A stretch of DNA of 64,000 nucleotides from CAYRYU01 sp964428355 (GTDB lineage: Bacteria > Muiribacteriota > Ozemobacteria > Ozemobacterales > Ozemobacteraceae), in NCBI GenBank assembly GCA_964428355.1, contig CAYRYU010000027.1, forward strand, positions 10,170 through 74,169, given 5' to 3'. Numbering within the stretch: position 1 is the first letter of the stretch; every line of letters starts with the position of its first letter. Of this stretch, positions 17,734 to 25,779 are shown in pieces. The notes below the pieces were generated by a model. It did not search any database, had not been told where the DNA came from, and saw only the letters and a list, made by a program, of their open reading frames with translations. The translations under genes and the position numbers were made by a program.

Positions 17734-19196
17734 CCGAACCAGTTGAAAAGAAACCCCAAGGTCCCTCCATCCTGCTAGTGGATGACGAAGCGTCCGTCCT
17801 CTACACCCTGCGGGCTGTCCTGAAACCCGAAGGCTACCAGATCGAGAGCGTGGGATCGGCCCGGGAAGCCCTCGAGAAAATGAATGAACGCGCATTCGAT
17901 GTCGTCATTTCGGACGTCAACATGCCGGGCGAGTCCGGCCTGGACCTTCTGGATGCCATCCGGAAACGCGATCCGGAAACCCTTGTGATAATCATCACCG
18001 CGTTCGGCTCGGAAGCCATCGCTGTCGACGCCATGAAGCGCGGGGCCTACGATTACCTTCCGAAGCCATTCGCCAACGACGACCTGAAGATCACGGTCAA
18101 ACGCGCTCTCGAGAAACACAAGCTCCGGATCGAGAACATCCTGCTGCGGCAGCGGCTGCACGAACGTGAGGGCCTTGCCTCGATCATCGGTTCCTGTGAA
18201 CCGATGCAGAAGATCTACGATCTCATACAGAGGGTCGCCCCAAACGACGTGACCGTTCTGATCACGGGGGAATCGGGGACCGGAAAGGAACTGGTGGCGA
18301 GCGCAATCCACTCCATGAGCCAGCGCAAGGAAGGGCCATTCATCAAGGTGAACTGCGCCGCTCTCCCGGAAACGCTTATCGAAAGCGAGCTGTTCGGCTA
18401 TGAACGGGGGGCTTTCAGCGGAGCGGTATCCAGGCGGCTTGGCAAGTTCGAACTTGCCGACAATGGTACGATTTTCCTCGACGAGATTGGAGACATGTCT
18501 CCCGCCACCCAGACGAAAATCCTTCGTATCCTCCAGGAACAGGAACTGGAGCGATTGGGGGGACATGCGGTCATCAAGGTCAACACCAGGGTCCTTGCCG
18601 CCACCAACCGGGACCTGACCAAAGCCATCTCCGAAGGCCAGTTCCGTGAAGACTTGTACTATCGACTCAACGTGGTCAATATCTGCCTCCCTCCGCTCAG
18701 GAGCCGTGGGACCGATATTCCCATGCTCGTTGACCACTTCACCGAAAAGTTCTGCAAGAAGTTCAACAAGCCCAAGCGGGGATTCACCGACGAATTCCTC
18801 GGGAAGGTGATGCACTATACCTGGCCCGGAAACGTTCGCGAGCTCCAGAACCTGATCGAACGCGTGATCATTCTCGATGACGAGAACGTCTTCATGTCCG
18901 GCTCGAGCAAGCCCCCGATCCGTCCGAAACCAGAGGGGGACCTCTCCTCCTACGACGGTTTGCTGAGCCTCCCCTACAAAGAGGCCAAGGAGGCGGTTCT
19001 CCGGAATTTTGAACGCCGGTTCTTCGAGCAGATCCTCAACCGTGCCAAGAGGAACATTTCACGGGCTGCCCGGCTCGCGGGAATGCACAGGAAGAACCTT
19101 TACCTCAAGCTCAAGGAACTCGACCTGGTGCGCAGGGATGAAGAGGATGAGGCCCCTCCTCCTGGAGAACCCGCCCCCCCACGAGGCGATGAGTGA
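17730..19196 (+). CDS. NtrC-family sigma-54-dependent response regulator
   Basis: 488 residues. The receiver domain (1-125) has D18-D19, phosphorylatable D62 (ISDVNMPGESG) and K112. The AAA+ domain (about 150-385) has Walker A GESGTGKE (180-187), Walker B IFLDEIGDM (248-256) and the arginine-finger region FREDLYYRLNVV. The sigma-54 contact loop reads GAFSGA (227-232) instead of GAFTGA. A C-terminal Fis-type helix-turn-helix is around 440-470 (NISRAARLAGMHRKNLYLKL). It should activate sigma-54 promoters on signal from the preceding kinase. I saw no convincing -24/-12 promoter in the window. A polar Glu/Pro tail of about 15 residues ends the protein. Confidence 0.96.
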   Translation: MTEPVEKKPQGPSILLVDDEASVLYTLRAVLKPEGYQIESVGSAREALEKMNERAFDVVISDVNMPGESGLDLLDAIRKRDPETLVIIITAFGSEAIAVDAMKRGAYDYLPKPFANDDLKITVKRALEKHKLRIENILLRQRLHEREGLASIIGSCEPMQKIYDLIQRVAPNDVTVLITGESGTGKELVASAIHSMSQRKEGPFIKVNCAALPETLIESELFGYERGAFSGAVSRRLGKFELADNGTIFLDEIGDMSPATQTKILRILQEQELERLGGHAVIKVNTRVLAATNRDLTKAISEGQFREDLYYRLNVVNICLPPLRSRGTDIPMLVDHFTEKFCKKFNKPKRGFTDEFLGKVMHYTWPGNVRELQNLIERVIILDDENVFMSGSSKPPIRPKPEGDLSSYDGLLSLPYKEAKEAVLRNFERRFFEQILNRAKRNISRAARLAGMHRKNLYLKLKELDLVRRDEEDEAPPPGEPAPPRGDE

Positions 19197-19225
19197 TACG
19201 GTCCCCCTGACTGGCGAAAAAAGGA

Positions 19226-19259
19226 ATCCCCCCGTTCCAGTCTTGGAAACCGGGGGGAT
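19226..19259 (-). terminator. Intrinsic terminator for the minus-strand HExxH gene
   Basis: ATCCCCCCG (19226-19234) pairs with CGGGGGGAT (19251-19259), extended inward by TTCCA/TGGAA around GTCT. On the minus strand it is followed by TTCCTTTTTTCG, a good T tract. On the plus strand the tail is poor, but the stem may also help end the two-component string. Confidence 0.85.
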
Positions 19260-19292
19260 AGGGATTTCGAACGGTGGAAGATCTGCGTCAGC

Positions 19293-21224
19293 TCAGTTTC
19301 CCACTATGACCGCCTTCCAGAAATCCTCGCCCCAGTTCTTCTTGATGAACTCCCGCAGGGATTCGGCATCCGAGCTTTCCTTGAACCGCTGGAAATATGC
19401 ATCCTGCTTTTGCCATGCGAAGGTCCGGATCTTTGACCCCTCATGGTAATTCATCATGGCCCTCATCGCCTGATAGCCCATGAATGCCTTGAACTGCTTG
19501 TACGATTCGAAATACTGGGAATCCTTCTCGGCCACCGCCATGGCGAGGGCGAACGAGTAAACCGTGAACTCCAGCGACCCCGCCACGCCGTCTCTCCACC
19601 CGGATCTCCACAAGCCCTTTTTCGCCTGATCCACGCAGGCAAGACCTCCGTTGGTGTAGGAAACCCACTCATCGAGGATGTAGAGGGGTGTGTCGTCCCA
19701 GTCTGACATTCCCTGGATGTAAAGGTTGTAGCGATCGCCTCTGAGGCTCTCGGGGACATACTCGGCACAAGCCGACTTCCGGATTCCGGGCTCGATGACG
19801 ATGACTCCCTTGCTCCCTCCAACGTAGAAACCGTTGGCTTTGCGTCCGGTCTTGTTGAAGTAGTTCCGGAGGTGGGAGTTGATTCCGTGAGTGGTCTCAT
19901 GCGCGTGGGTCCCGTTGTCGCTGTCGCGATATTGGGTCCCGTAACGGGAGGGGAGATGGTTCTCGATGTCTGTCAGGACCGGCCCCCATGCGGAATTGGA
20001 GAGGTTCTTCTGCGCGGGGAAGTCGATGAATGCCAGATCTCCGCTCGTCGGAATCGTCTGCCCACCCGAGGTTCCAGTCGGGGGAGTGGAAGGAGGCGGC
20101 GGGGTGGGAGTGGTCGGAGCGGGCGGGGTTCCTCCGGTCGTCCCTCCACCGGTCACTCCTGTCGAACCACCCGAAGTTCCTCCTGTCGTCGTTCCACCTG
20201 GCCCCCCGCCGGAGGTTCCGGGGGTGGAGGTCCCGCCGGTGGAGGTGCCACCCGTTGTTCCCCCTGTCGGGTTTGCGGGGTCCAGGAATTCCACGCCTTT
20301 GAAAACATACCTTCGCATGAATTCGTAGCGTCCGGGATAGTACTTTTTCATGAGGGCGCCCTTGGCCCAGTAAGCACGGCCGCACTCGGCCATGTCCTCG
20401 ATCATTTGCGTGCACCCGTAGCGGGAAACCGAACGTCCGCTCATCCGGCCGTTGGGCCAGAAGGTTCGCTGGAACATCCTGAGTATGTTGTTGTTTTCCG
20501 CCTGGAAACAGTGGACCATTTCGTGGACGAGAGTTCCCTGGAACGTTCCCGGGGAAACCGCGGCGGATTCGATGTGAACCGTGGGGTTTCCGAGCATGAC
20601 CCAACCCAGGATTCCGCCCTGCCCCCCATCGCGCTGGATGTATTTCGTGCACTTCCGGAATGCCTCCGGAAGGGATGACAATACTCGGAAAGCAGATCGG
20701 AGCTGCGATTCATTCCATCGCGCACTTCCATTTCGGGGACTGATTCCGAATTTCGCTTTTAGCTCAGACACCAGCGAAGCCGAACCCTGGGGTGGAGTGA
20801 CATTGTCCCCCGGAAGGACCCCGCGGGCCGAACGGGTCCAGTTCTGGTCGTAGACTACCGTGGGGCGGGGCAGCCTCCGGATAACCGGTTGGGCTGGTTC
20901 GGTGGCATTCTGGTCTCCCGGATCGGCCACCGAGATCTTGAATTCCACATCGGGTTCCTGGGAAGTGCCCAGCTCCGGAAGGTCGGTTTCCACCTCCGCC
21001 GGGGTGACCTCCGGCTCTTCTTCTCCAGTTTCGGGAACCGGAGTCGGCGAGGCAGGTTCTTCCTGAGCCGTCTCCGAGGCAGCTCCTTCATCGGTTGTCG
21101 TGACGCTGTCGAGGAAACTTCCTGCCCCTTTCTTTTCGATCTCCTGGGAAATAGCCACCCAGGGGAGGAGAAGGATGGGGACCAGGAGGACCCAAAACTG
21201 GAAAGTTCGCTTCTCTTTATTCAC
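19293..21224 (-). CDS. Secreted protein with two putative zinc-metalloprotease (HExxH) domains
   Basis: 643 residues, GTG start at 21224 with GGAGGGAG seven bases upstream. Signal peptide 1-26. An acidic Pro/Glu/Thr stalk (about 40-115) leads into domain A (about 120-315), which contains GTLVHEMVHCFQ (HEMVH at 234-238) with possible third ligands E276 or E280 in QMIEDMAECG. A Gly/Thr/Pro linker (about 316-395) joins domain B (about 396-643), with HAHETTHGINSHLRN (HETTH at 442-446) and a candidate third ligand E519 in ILDEWVSY. I cannot name the peptidase family; HExxH plus a distant Glu is the gluzincin pattern. The linker is a chain of GGT/TGG repeats, typical of flexible surface proteins. 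Confidence 0.75.
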   Translation of the reverse strand: MNKEKRTFQFWVLLVPILLLPWVAISQEIEKKGAGSFLDSVTTTDEGAASETAQEEPASPTPVPETGEEEPEVTPAEVETDLPELGTSQEPDVEFKISVADPGDQNATEPAQPVIRRLPRPTVVYDQNWTRSARGVLPGDNVTPPQGSASLVSELKAKFGISPRNGSARWNESQLRSAFRVLSSLPEAFRKCTKYIQRDGGQGGILGWVMLGNPTVHIESAAVSPGTFQGTLVHEMVHCFQAENNNILRMFQRTFWPNGRMSGRSVSRYGCTQMIEDMAECGRAYWAKGALMKKYYPGRYEFMRRYVFKGVEFLDPANPTGGTTGGTSTGGTSTPGTSGGGPGGTTTGGTSGGSTGVTGGGTTGGTPPAPTTPTPPPPSTPPTGTSGGQTIPTSGDLAFIDFPAQKNLSNSAWGPVLTDIENHLPSRYGTQYRDSDNGTHAHETTHGINSHLRNYFNKTGRKANGFYVGGSKGVIVIEPGIRKSACAEYVPESLRGDRYNLYIQGMSDWDDTPLYILDEWVSYTNGGLACVDQAKKGLWRSGWRDGVAGSLEFTVYSFALAMAVAEKDSQYFESYKQFKAFMGYQAMRAMMNYHEGSKIRTFAWQKQDAYFQRFKESSDAESLREFIKKNWGEDFWKAVIVGN

Positions 21225-21284
21225 AATGCTGCTCCCTCCATGATGCTTTTCGGGGATGACGGAATGATTCCAAAACCCTCGATA

Positions 21285-21290
21285 ATTATA
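21285..21290 (-). promoter_or_regulatory. Possible -10 element for the HExxH gene
   Basis: On the minus strand a perfect TATAAT (21290 to 21285) lies about 60 bases before the GTG at 21224. No good -35 is found at 16-18 bases, so activity would need an activator or another sigma factor. Confidence 0.4.
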
Positions 21291-21380
21291 CGCCTCGCGC
21301 CACTGCCGGGTTTGAAATTTAGGCGCGGTTTCAACTACTAGCCTGCCCGGGAACCCATGGGGCCTGGTTGGGGCCGCCGG

Positions 21381-22739
21381 TCAGGATTTGGTTTGGGTTT
21401 CCGGGGAAGGAGGGATGAATGCCTCGAACTTTCCCGAGCTTTTCTTGTGGACGATTTTCAGACGGAACCTCATTGTAGTTCCCTTGCCCGGTTCGCTTTC
21501 GATCTCGAGTTGCGACCCGTGTCCTGAAAGGATCTTTTCGACTATCGCAAGGCCTAGCCCGAGGCCACCCTTTCTTCTTGTGTCTGAGGCGTCGGCCTGG
21601 TAGAAGGCCTGGGTGACGCGGGGGATTTTCTGGGGATCGATTCCCGTTCCGGTGTCACAGATCTGGGCGTAAACGAAATCGCCCTTCGAGAAAGCCTTCA
21701 GTACTATCATCCCACCGGGAGGCGTGAATTTGATCGCGTTGTCGAACAGGTTGAAAAAGACCCTGTTGATCAGGTTCCCGTCCATGTAAACCAGAGGAAG
21801 GGATGGGTCGATCTCCTGCTTCAACGTCAGGTTCTTGGCGTGGAACATCGGATGGACGACTTGTATGACCTCTTCGAGCATGGATTGGAGCCGCTGGGGG
21901 GTGAACTCGAAACGCATCTTCCCTGCTTCCATCCGGGCGAAGTCCAATAGGGATTGAAGAAGCTCGTTTAGCCGGGAAGCATTTCGAAGGGAAATCTCGA
22001 CCGCATTTCGCTGGCGGTCTGTCAGTGGGCCGAACTTTTCCGAGAAGATCAGGTCGAGGTAACCGGAGATGGAAACGAGGGGAGTTTTCAATTCGTGGCC
22101 GCAAATCGCGAGAAACTCGGACTTGACCTTGTCGACTTCGGTCATCTGTTGAACGTTCTGATCTGCCTCCCTGAGGGCATGCTGCAATCTCTCCCGAAGT
22201 TCCTCCGACTCGCTGATGTCCTCGATGGAAAGGTAGACCATGAACTCGTCCTGATTGATGGCGGGGAAACGTCGGAGGGTGGCGATTATGGGACGTTCCT
22301 TTCCATTTCCGATATTCATCTGTGTACGGAAGACCAGGGGGTGCTCGTAGGGGTGGGTAAGAACCCCCGAGAACATCCGTACGACGGGGTGGTCGGAAGA
22401 GAATGGGGGAATCTCCGAAAGCCCTTTCTCCAATACTGCGGCAGCCGGAAGACCCGTCCAGATCTCCATCTGGCGGTTCCAAAAGAGGACCTTTCCCCCG
22501 ATCGACAGGAGGACCGTTCCCTGGCTGGCCTGGTCGAGGAGTTCCCGGTAGATTTCCCTGGTTTGGCTTGCCTTCCTATGTAGGGAGAAAAGAAAGAGTA
22601 CCGCCCCCCCAACGGCGATGAGGATGATCAATCCAGGGAGGTCGCCGGTTCCCCCGTCTCCCGCAGGATTTTGCGCATGGAGAGGGTGGGTGGACCCGAG
22701 GAGGAAAAGAGCGGTCAAAAGTCCCTGGAGCGGTTTCAT
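21381..22739 (-). CDS. Membrane PAS-domain sensor histidine kinase
   Basis: 452 residues. Possible signal or first helix 1-22, a transmembrane helix at about 34-53, a PAS domain (about 65-180, ASQGTVLLSIGGKVLFWNRQME), a HisKA domain with KSEFLAICGHELKTPL (His215) and a HATPase domain (about 320-440) with GTGIDPQKIPRVTQ and GGLGLGLAIVEKIL. No receiver gene is next to it. Its start directly abuts the stop of the O-antigen-ligase-like gene (TGAATG), which suggests it senses or controls that envelope function. Confidence 0.94.
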   Translation of the reverse strand: MKPLQGLLTALFLLGSTHPLHAQNPAGDGGTGDLPGLIILIAVGGAVLFLFSLHRKASQTREIYRELLDQASQGTVLLSIGGKVLFWNRQMEIWTGLPAAAVLEKGLSEIPPFSSDHPVVRMFSGVLTHPYEHPLVFRTQMNIGNGKERPIIATLRRFPAINQDEFMVYLSIEDISESEELRERLQHALREADQNVQQMTEVDKVKSEFLAICGHELKTPLVSISGYLDLIFSEKFGPLTDRQRNAVEISLRNASRLNELLQSLLDFARMEAGKMRFEFTPQRLQSMLEEVIQVVHPMFHAKNLTLKQEIDPSLPLVYMDGNLINRVFFNLFDNAIKFTPPGGMIVLKAFSKGDFVYAQICDTGTGIDPQKIPRVTQAFYQADASDTRRKGGLGLGLAIVEKILSGHGSQLEIESEPGKGTTMRFRLKIVHKKSSGKFEAFIPPSPETQTKS

Positions 22740-25259
22740 TCAAGGGCCCCCGGGAAGGGGAATCTTCCTTCCGGTCTGTTCCTGGAACCGCTCGAGGTCC
22801 TTTCGCCGGGATTCACGGACGGCAGTCCATTCGGGGGGGCACTTTTCGAAGGAGATCAGGAGGAGTTCCTGGGCGGAATCGAGATTTCCCTGCTTCCAAT
22901 ACAACATTCCCAGGCTGTTTGCCACGGAAAGGACGTCGCGAAGCTGGGGAGGTGTGGCCCTCTTGAACTCCCGATAGGCTTCCTCCAGGAGCTTTTGGGC
23001 TCGTGAGAGATCTCCCCCCGTTTCGACAAGCAGGAACCCGACCGCGTTTCCATATTCCGGTGACCGGGGACTCCTTTTCAGGGCATTCTCGAAACAGCGG
23101 AGCGCCAGGGGAAGGTCTTTTTTCCCGTTTGCAACGAGCCCCTTGAGAAACCAGACCCGGTCGGAATCACCGGTTCCTGTCAGGAAGAGCGAAAGGTATG
23201 CGTCAGCTTTCTCGATGTCACCTCTTTCCAGGGCCAGCTCGGCGAGCCGGATTTGAATGCGCTCGCGGGCGGTCTGTTCGTCAGGATGACTGATGAAAGG
23301 AATCTCGAGTTCCTTCGCCCGTACCCTCGCAAGGATTTCCGGATCCGAAAAGGCTGAAAGAGCAAGTCCCTCATGGAGAAAGTCTTCTCCCTCCCGGTTT
23401 CTTCCCTCCGTGAAGAGCACCTTGGCAAGGAGTTCACAGGACCTGGGGGTCCGGTTCGACTCCAGGTTCAGCAAAGCATATCGGTGGGCTTCCAGGATAA
23501 GGGTACGGTCGAACATCAGGCGGGCAACGTGATACGGGCAGAGGAATGCGTTCTTTGCCAGGGAATCCAGGCGGGCGAAGTAATCCTGGGCTTTCGCGGG
23601 CATTCCGAGGCTTTCCGCGCACATCGCAAGGCCGAGAAGATGCTGAATCGACTGCGGATCGATACGGTTTCCCTCCTCGAAGGCGAGCCGGGCCTGGTCG
23701 ATCCTGCTTTCCTCCTGGAACCTCTTTCCATCGAAAAGAAGTTTCTGGGATTTGTGGTGGTTGCCCTGAAGGAGCCAGGAAACCACTCCGAAAGCTGGAA
23801 CGAGCAGCAGTAGAAGAAGTCCGGAAATGTTGAACCTTCTTTTCCAGGATATCGGGGGGAAACAGGCGGTCTGATGGGTCGCCGCCAGAACGATGAGCAG
23901 GTTGCTCAGAGGAAGGATCGAAAGGGTGTTGTTGAAACTCCCGTGGGTTACCATGGCGATCATGCTGACGACAAGCGATTTTTGGAGCCACCTGCAGTCC
24001 CTGGCGGGCCCAACCGATGGGGCGCTTCCGCCCGAATCAACTCCGGACTGGGGGGGGCGGACCCGCAAAGCCTTCTCGGAGCTTTCCGGGTGGGTTTGCT
24101 TCCCCGGCATGGGAAACATCTCCGAATCCTCCACACCGGGATCGCATTCGGTGGAAAAACTCCTTCTGATGTGGATTCGGGCGACGTTTACCAGGATGAG
24201 GGAGAAACCGAAAAGGCCGAAGAGACCTGTGTCCCCGAGAAGCTTGAGAAAAAGTGAATGCGGGTCATCGTTGAATGGCGAGAGTCCGAAAAGAAGACCC
24301 AGTGGGTGCCGGAATCCCGATAGCAGGAAGACGCCGCTACCCGGGCCCGTCCCGAACCAGGGAGCTGCGAGAAAAGCGTCGAAACCCATCTTCCAGACAA
24401 GCAAGCGGCAGATAACAGATTTCAGGCCGGCGGGAACAAAGGAAACCCCTTCCCACGGGAATCCAGAAACCGCACGGGCGACAAGCCAGTGAACTCCGAG
24501 GATCCCTCCCATAACCAGGACGGCGGCTAAAACAGGGGACCGGCTGTACAGCCTGGCGGGGCGGTTTTCCCAGAAATCCGTGAAAAGAAGGAACAGTGCG
24601 AAAACCCACGCCAGCCAAGCTCCTTCGCAGTGTGTCAGGCTCAATGCCCCGATCTGGACAAGGAACGCCAGAAAGAAAAACCAGCGGCGGAAGGGCGCCT
24701 TCCCTATGGCTTCAAAGGAAACACCCAGGGAAATCAGCGAAGTCGCGATGAGATATCCCCCGAGGAAGTTCGGATTGGACATGGTTCCCACAACCTTGTA
24801 CGGAGCGCCACTCCACGTCAGGAAATCCATTCCCAGATACTGGATGAAGCCATAGATGGCCATGACCGTTCCCGTGATTGAGATCAAGGACATCTTCCAA
24901 ATTGTGTGTGCGGGTTTTCCACTTACGATCAGGAAAACCAGGAGGAAACACTGGGTGATCAGAAGCAACCCCTGCCGACAGCTGGAAAGGTAGGGCGACC
25001 TCAGAGTCGAGATCGCAACCGCGACGCAGAAAACCCCCACCCCCCACGAAAGGGGGATTGCCCCACGTCGGGGCCGGAAAAGGACGCATGAAAGGGCAAG
25101 GACCGAGAATCCGAGAAAGCCCAACCCGAAGGTCATCCAGGATTGATTGATGTAGAGATCCTCTATCTCGACTGCGAAAAGCAGGGGACTGAGAATCAGG
25201 AAGAAGGCGGTGAAAATCCCGCTGATGGTTGACAGGAAGAACAATGTCGGGGGAAACAT
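22740..25259 (-). CDS. O-antigen ligase-like membrane protein fused to TPR repeats
   Basis: 839 residues from ATG 25259; a longer frame to 25358 would run into the upstream gene and adds a Pro/Cys-rich tail unlike a signal. The first ~480 residues hold about ten or more membrane helices with a large loop, as in the Wzy/WaaL O-antigen polymerase/ligase superfamily, including a PNFLGGYLIATSLI block and a loop with PWFGTGPGSGVF. Residues ~500-839 are TPR-like units (ARLAFEEGNRIDPQSIQHLLGLA and so on), probably periplasmic. The likely role is ligation or polymerisation of a surface glycan, or O-linked protein glycosylation. It lies 4 bases after the DUF192 gene and abuts the kinase downstream. 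Confidence 0.85.
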   Translation of the reverse strand: MFPPTLFFLSTISGIFTAFFLILSPLLFAVEIEDLYINQSWMTFGLGFLGFSVLALSCVLFRPRRGAIPLSWGVGVFCVAVAISTLRSPYLSSCRQGLLLITQCFLLVFLIVSGKPAHTIWKMSLISITGTVMAIYGFIQYLGMDFLTWSGAPYKVVGTMSNPNFLGGYLIATSLISLGVSFEAIGKAPFRRWFFFLAFLVQIGALSLTHCEGAWLAWVFALFLLFTDFWENRPARLYSRSPVLAAVLVMGGILGVHWLVARAVSGFPWEGVSFVPAGLKSVICRLLVWKMGFDAFLAAPWFGTGPGSGVFLLSGFRHPLGLLFGLSPFNDDPHSLFLKLLGDTGLFGLFGFSLILVNVARIHIRRSFSTECDPGVEDSEMFPMPGKQTHPESSEKALRVRPPQSGVDSGGSAPSVGPARDCRWLQKSLVVSMIAMVTHGSFNNTLSILPLSNLLIVLAATHQTACFPPISWKRRFNISGLLLLLLVPAFGVVSWLLQGNHHKSQKLLFDGKRFQEESRIDQARLAFEEGNRIDPQSIQHLLGLAMCAESLGMPAKAQDYFARLDSLAKNAFLCPYHVARLMFDRTLILEAHRYALLNLESNRTPRSCELLAKVLFTEGRNREGEDFLHEGLALSAFSDPEILARVRAKELEIPFISHPDEQTARERIQIRLAELALERGDIEKADAYLSLFLTGTGDSDRVWFLKGLVANGKKDLPLALRCFENALKRSPRSPEYGNAVGFLLVETGGDLSRAQKLLEEAYREFKRATPPQLRDVLSVANSLGMLYWKQGNLDSAQELLLISFEKCPPEWTAVRESRRKDLERFQEQTGRKIPLPGGP

Positions 25260-25263
25260 GCCT

Positions 25264-25779
25264 TCATTCGGAGAAAAGGGCGGGAAGGGGAACGGACAAG
25301 CGCATCCCCGGCTTGATCCCCCATGTCTGGATGGTGCCGGAGGCCAGCTCCAATGCATACTGGGCCGGCATCGTCGAGGAGTAGCGGGGAAGAAGTCCGT
25401 CGGGAACTCCTACTCCGGGCTTCATTCCCGCGATCGATTCGGAAACCACAAGGTCCCCAGAAAAGAAAACGATATCAAGGGGAATTCTCGTATTCTTCAT
25501 CCAGAAATGCATCAATCTGGGGCTGGAGTAGCAGAAAAGCATTCCCATGTCCGGTTCCAGGGAATCCCGGAACATTAGTCCGATCTCCTTTTCCGGCTCG
25601 GTCTTGGCTATCATGAGCCGAAGGGAATGGGATCCGAGCTCGGCGCTTGTGAGGGGGAGATCCTGGGGGGAATCGGGTGAGGCCCCTGAAAGTGCGCCTC
25701 CCGACGCGCCCTGCCCGGCGCCGCAGGAAGCGGTAACCATAGCTCCGCAAACGAGGCAAAGAAACAGGATCTTGTTCAA
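25264..25779 (-). CDS. DUF192 lipoprotein
   Basis: 171 residues, apparently starting at TTG 25779, which overlaps the ptsI stop as TTGA. The signal is MNKILFLCLVCGAMVTASC, with lipobox TASC and lipid Cys19. The mature part (about 45-165) is a DUF192 domain with EIGLMFRDSLEPDMGMLF and HFWMKNTRIPLDIVFF, hallmarks of the family, plus the ending GIKPGMRLSVP. DUF192 proteins are small beta domains, often exported, with no agreed function. The gene is probably co-transcribed with ptsI and the ligase-like gene. Confidence 0.9.
   Translation of the reverse strand: MNKILFLCLVCGAMVTASCGAGQGASGGALSGASPDSPQDLPLTSAELGSHSLRLMIAKTEPEKEIGLMFRDSLEPDMGMLFCYSSPRLMHFWMKNTRIPLDIVFFSGDLVVSESIAGMKPGVGVPDGLLPRYSSTMPAQYALELASGTIQTWGIKPGMRLSVPLPALFSE

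Noticed and set aside
23440..23475. tRNA-like T-loop string (GGTTCGACTCC)
   Set aside because: It lies inside the O-antigen-ligase/TPR gene and no cloverleaf arms flank it.
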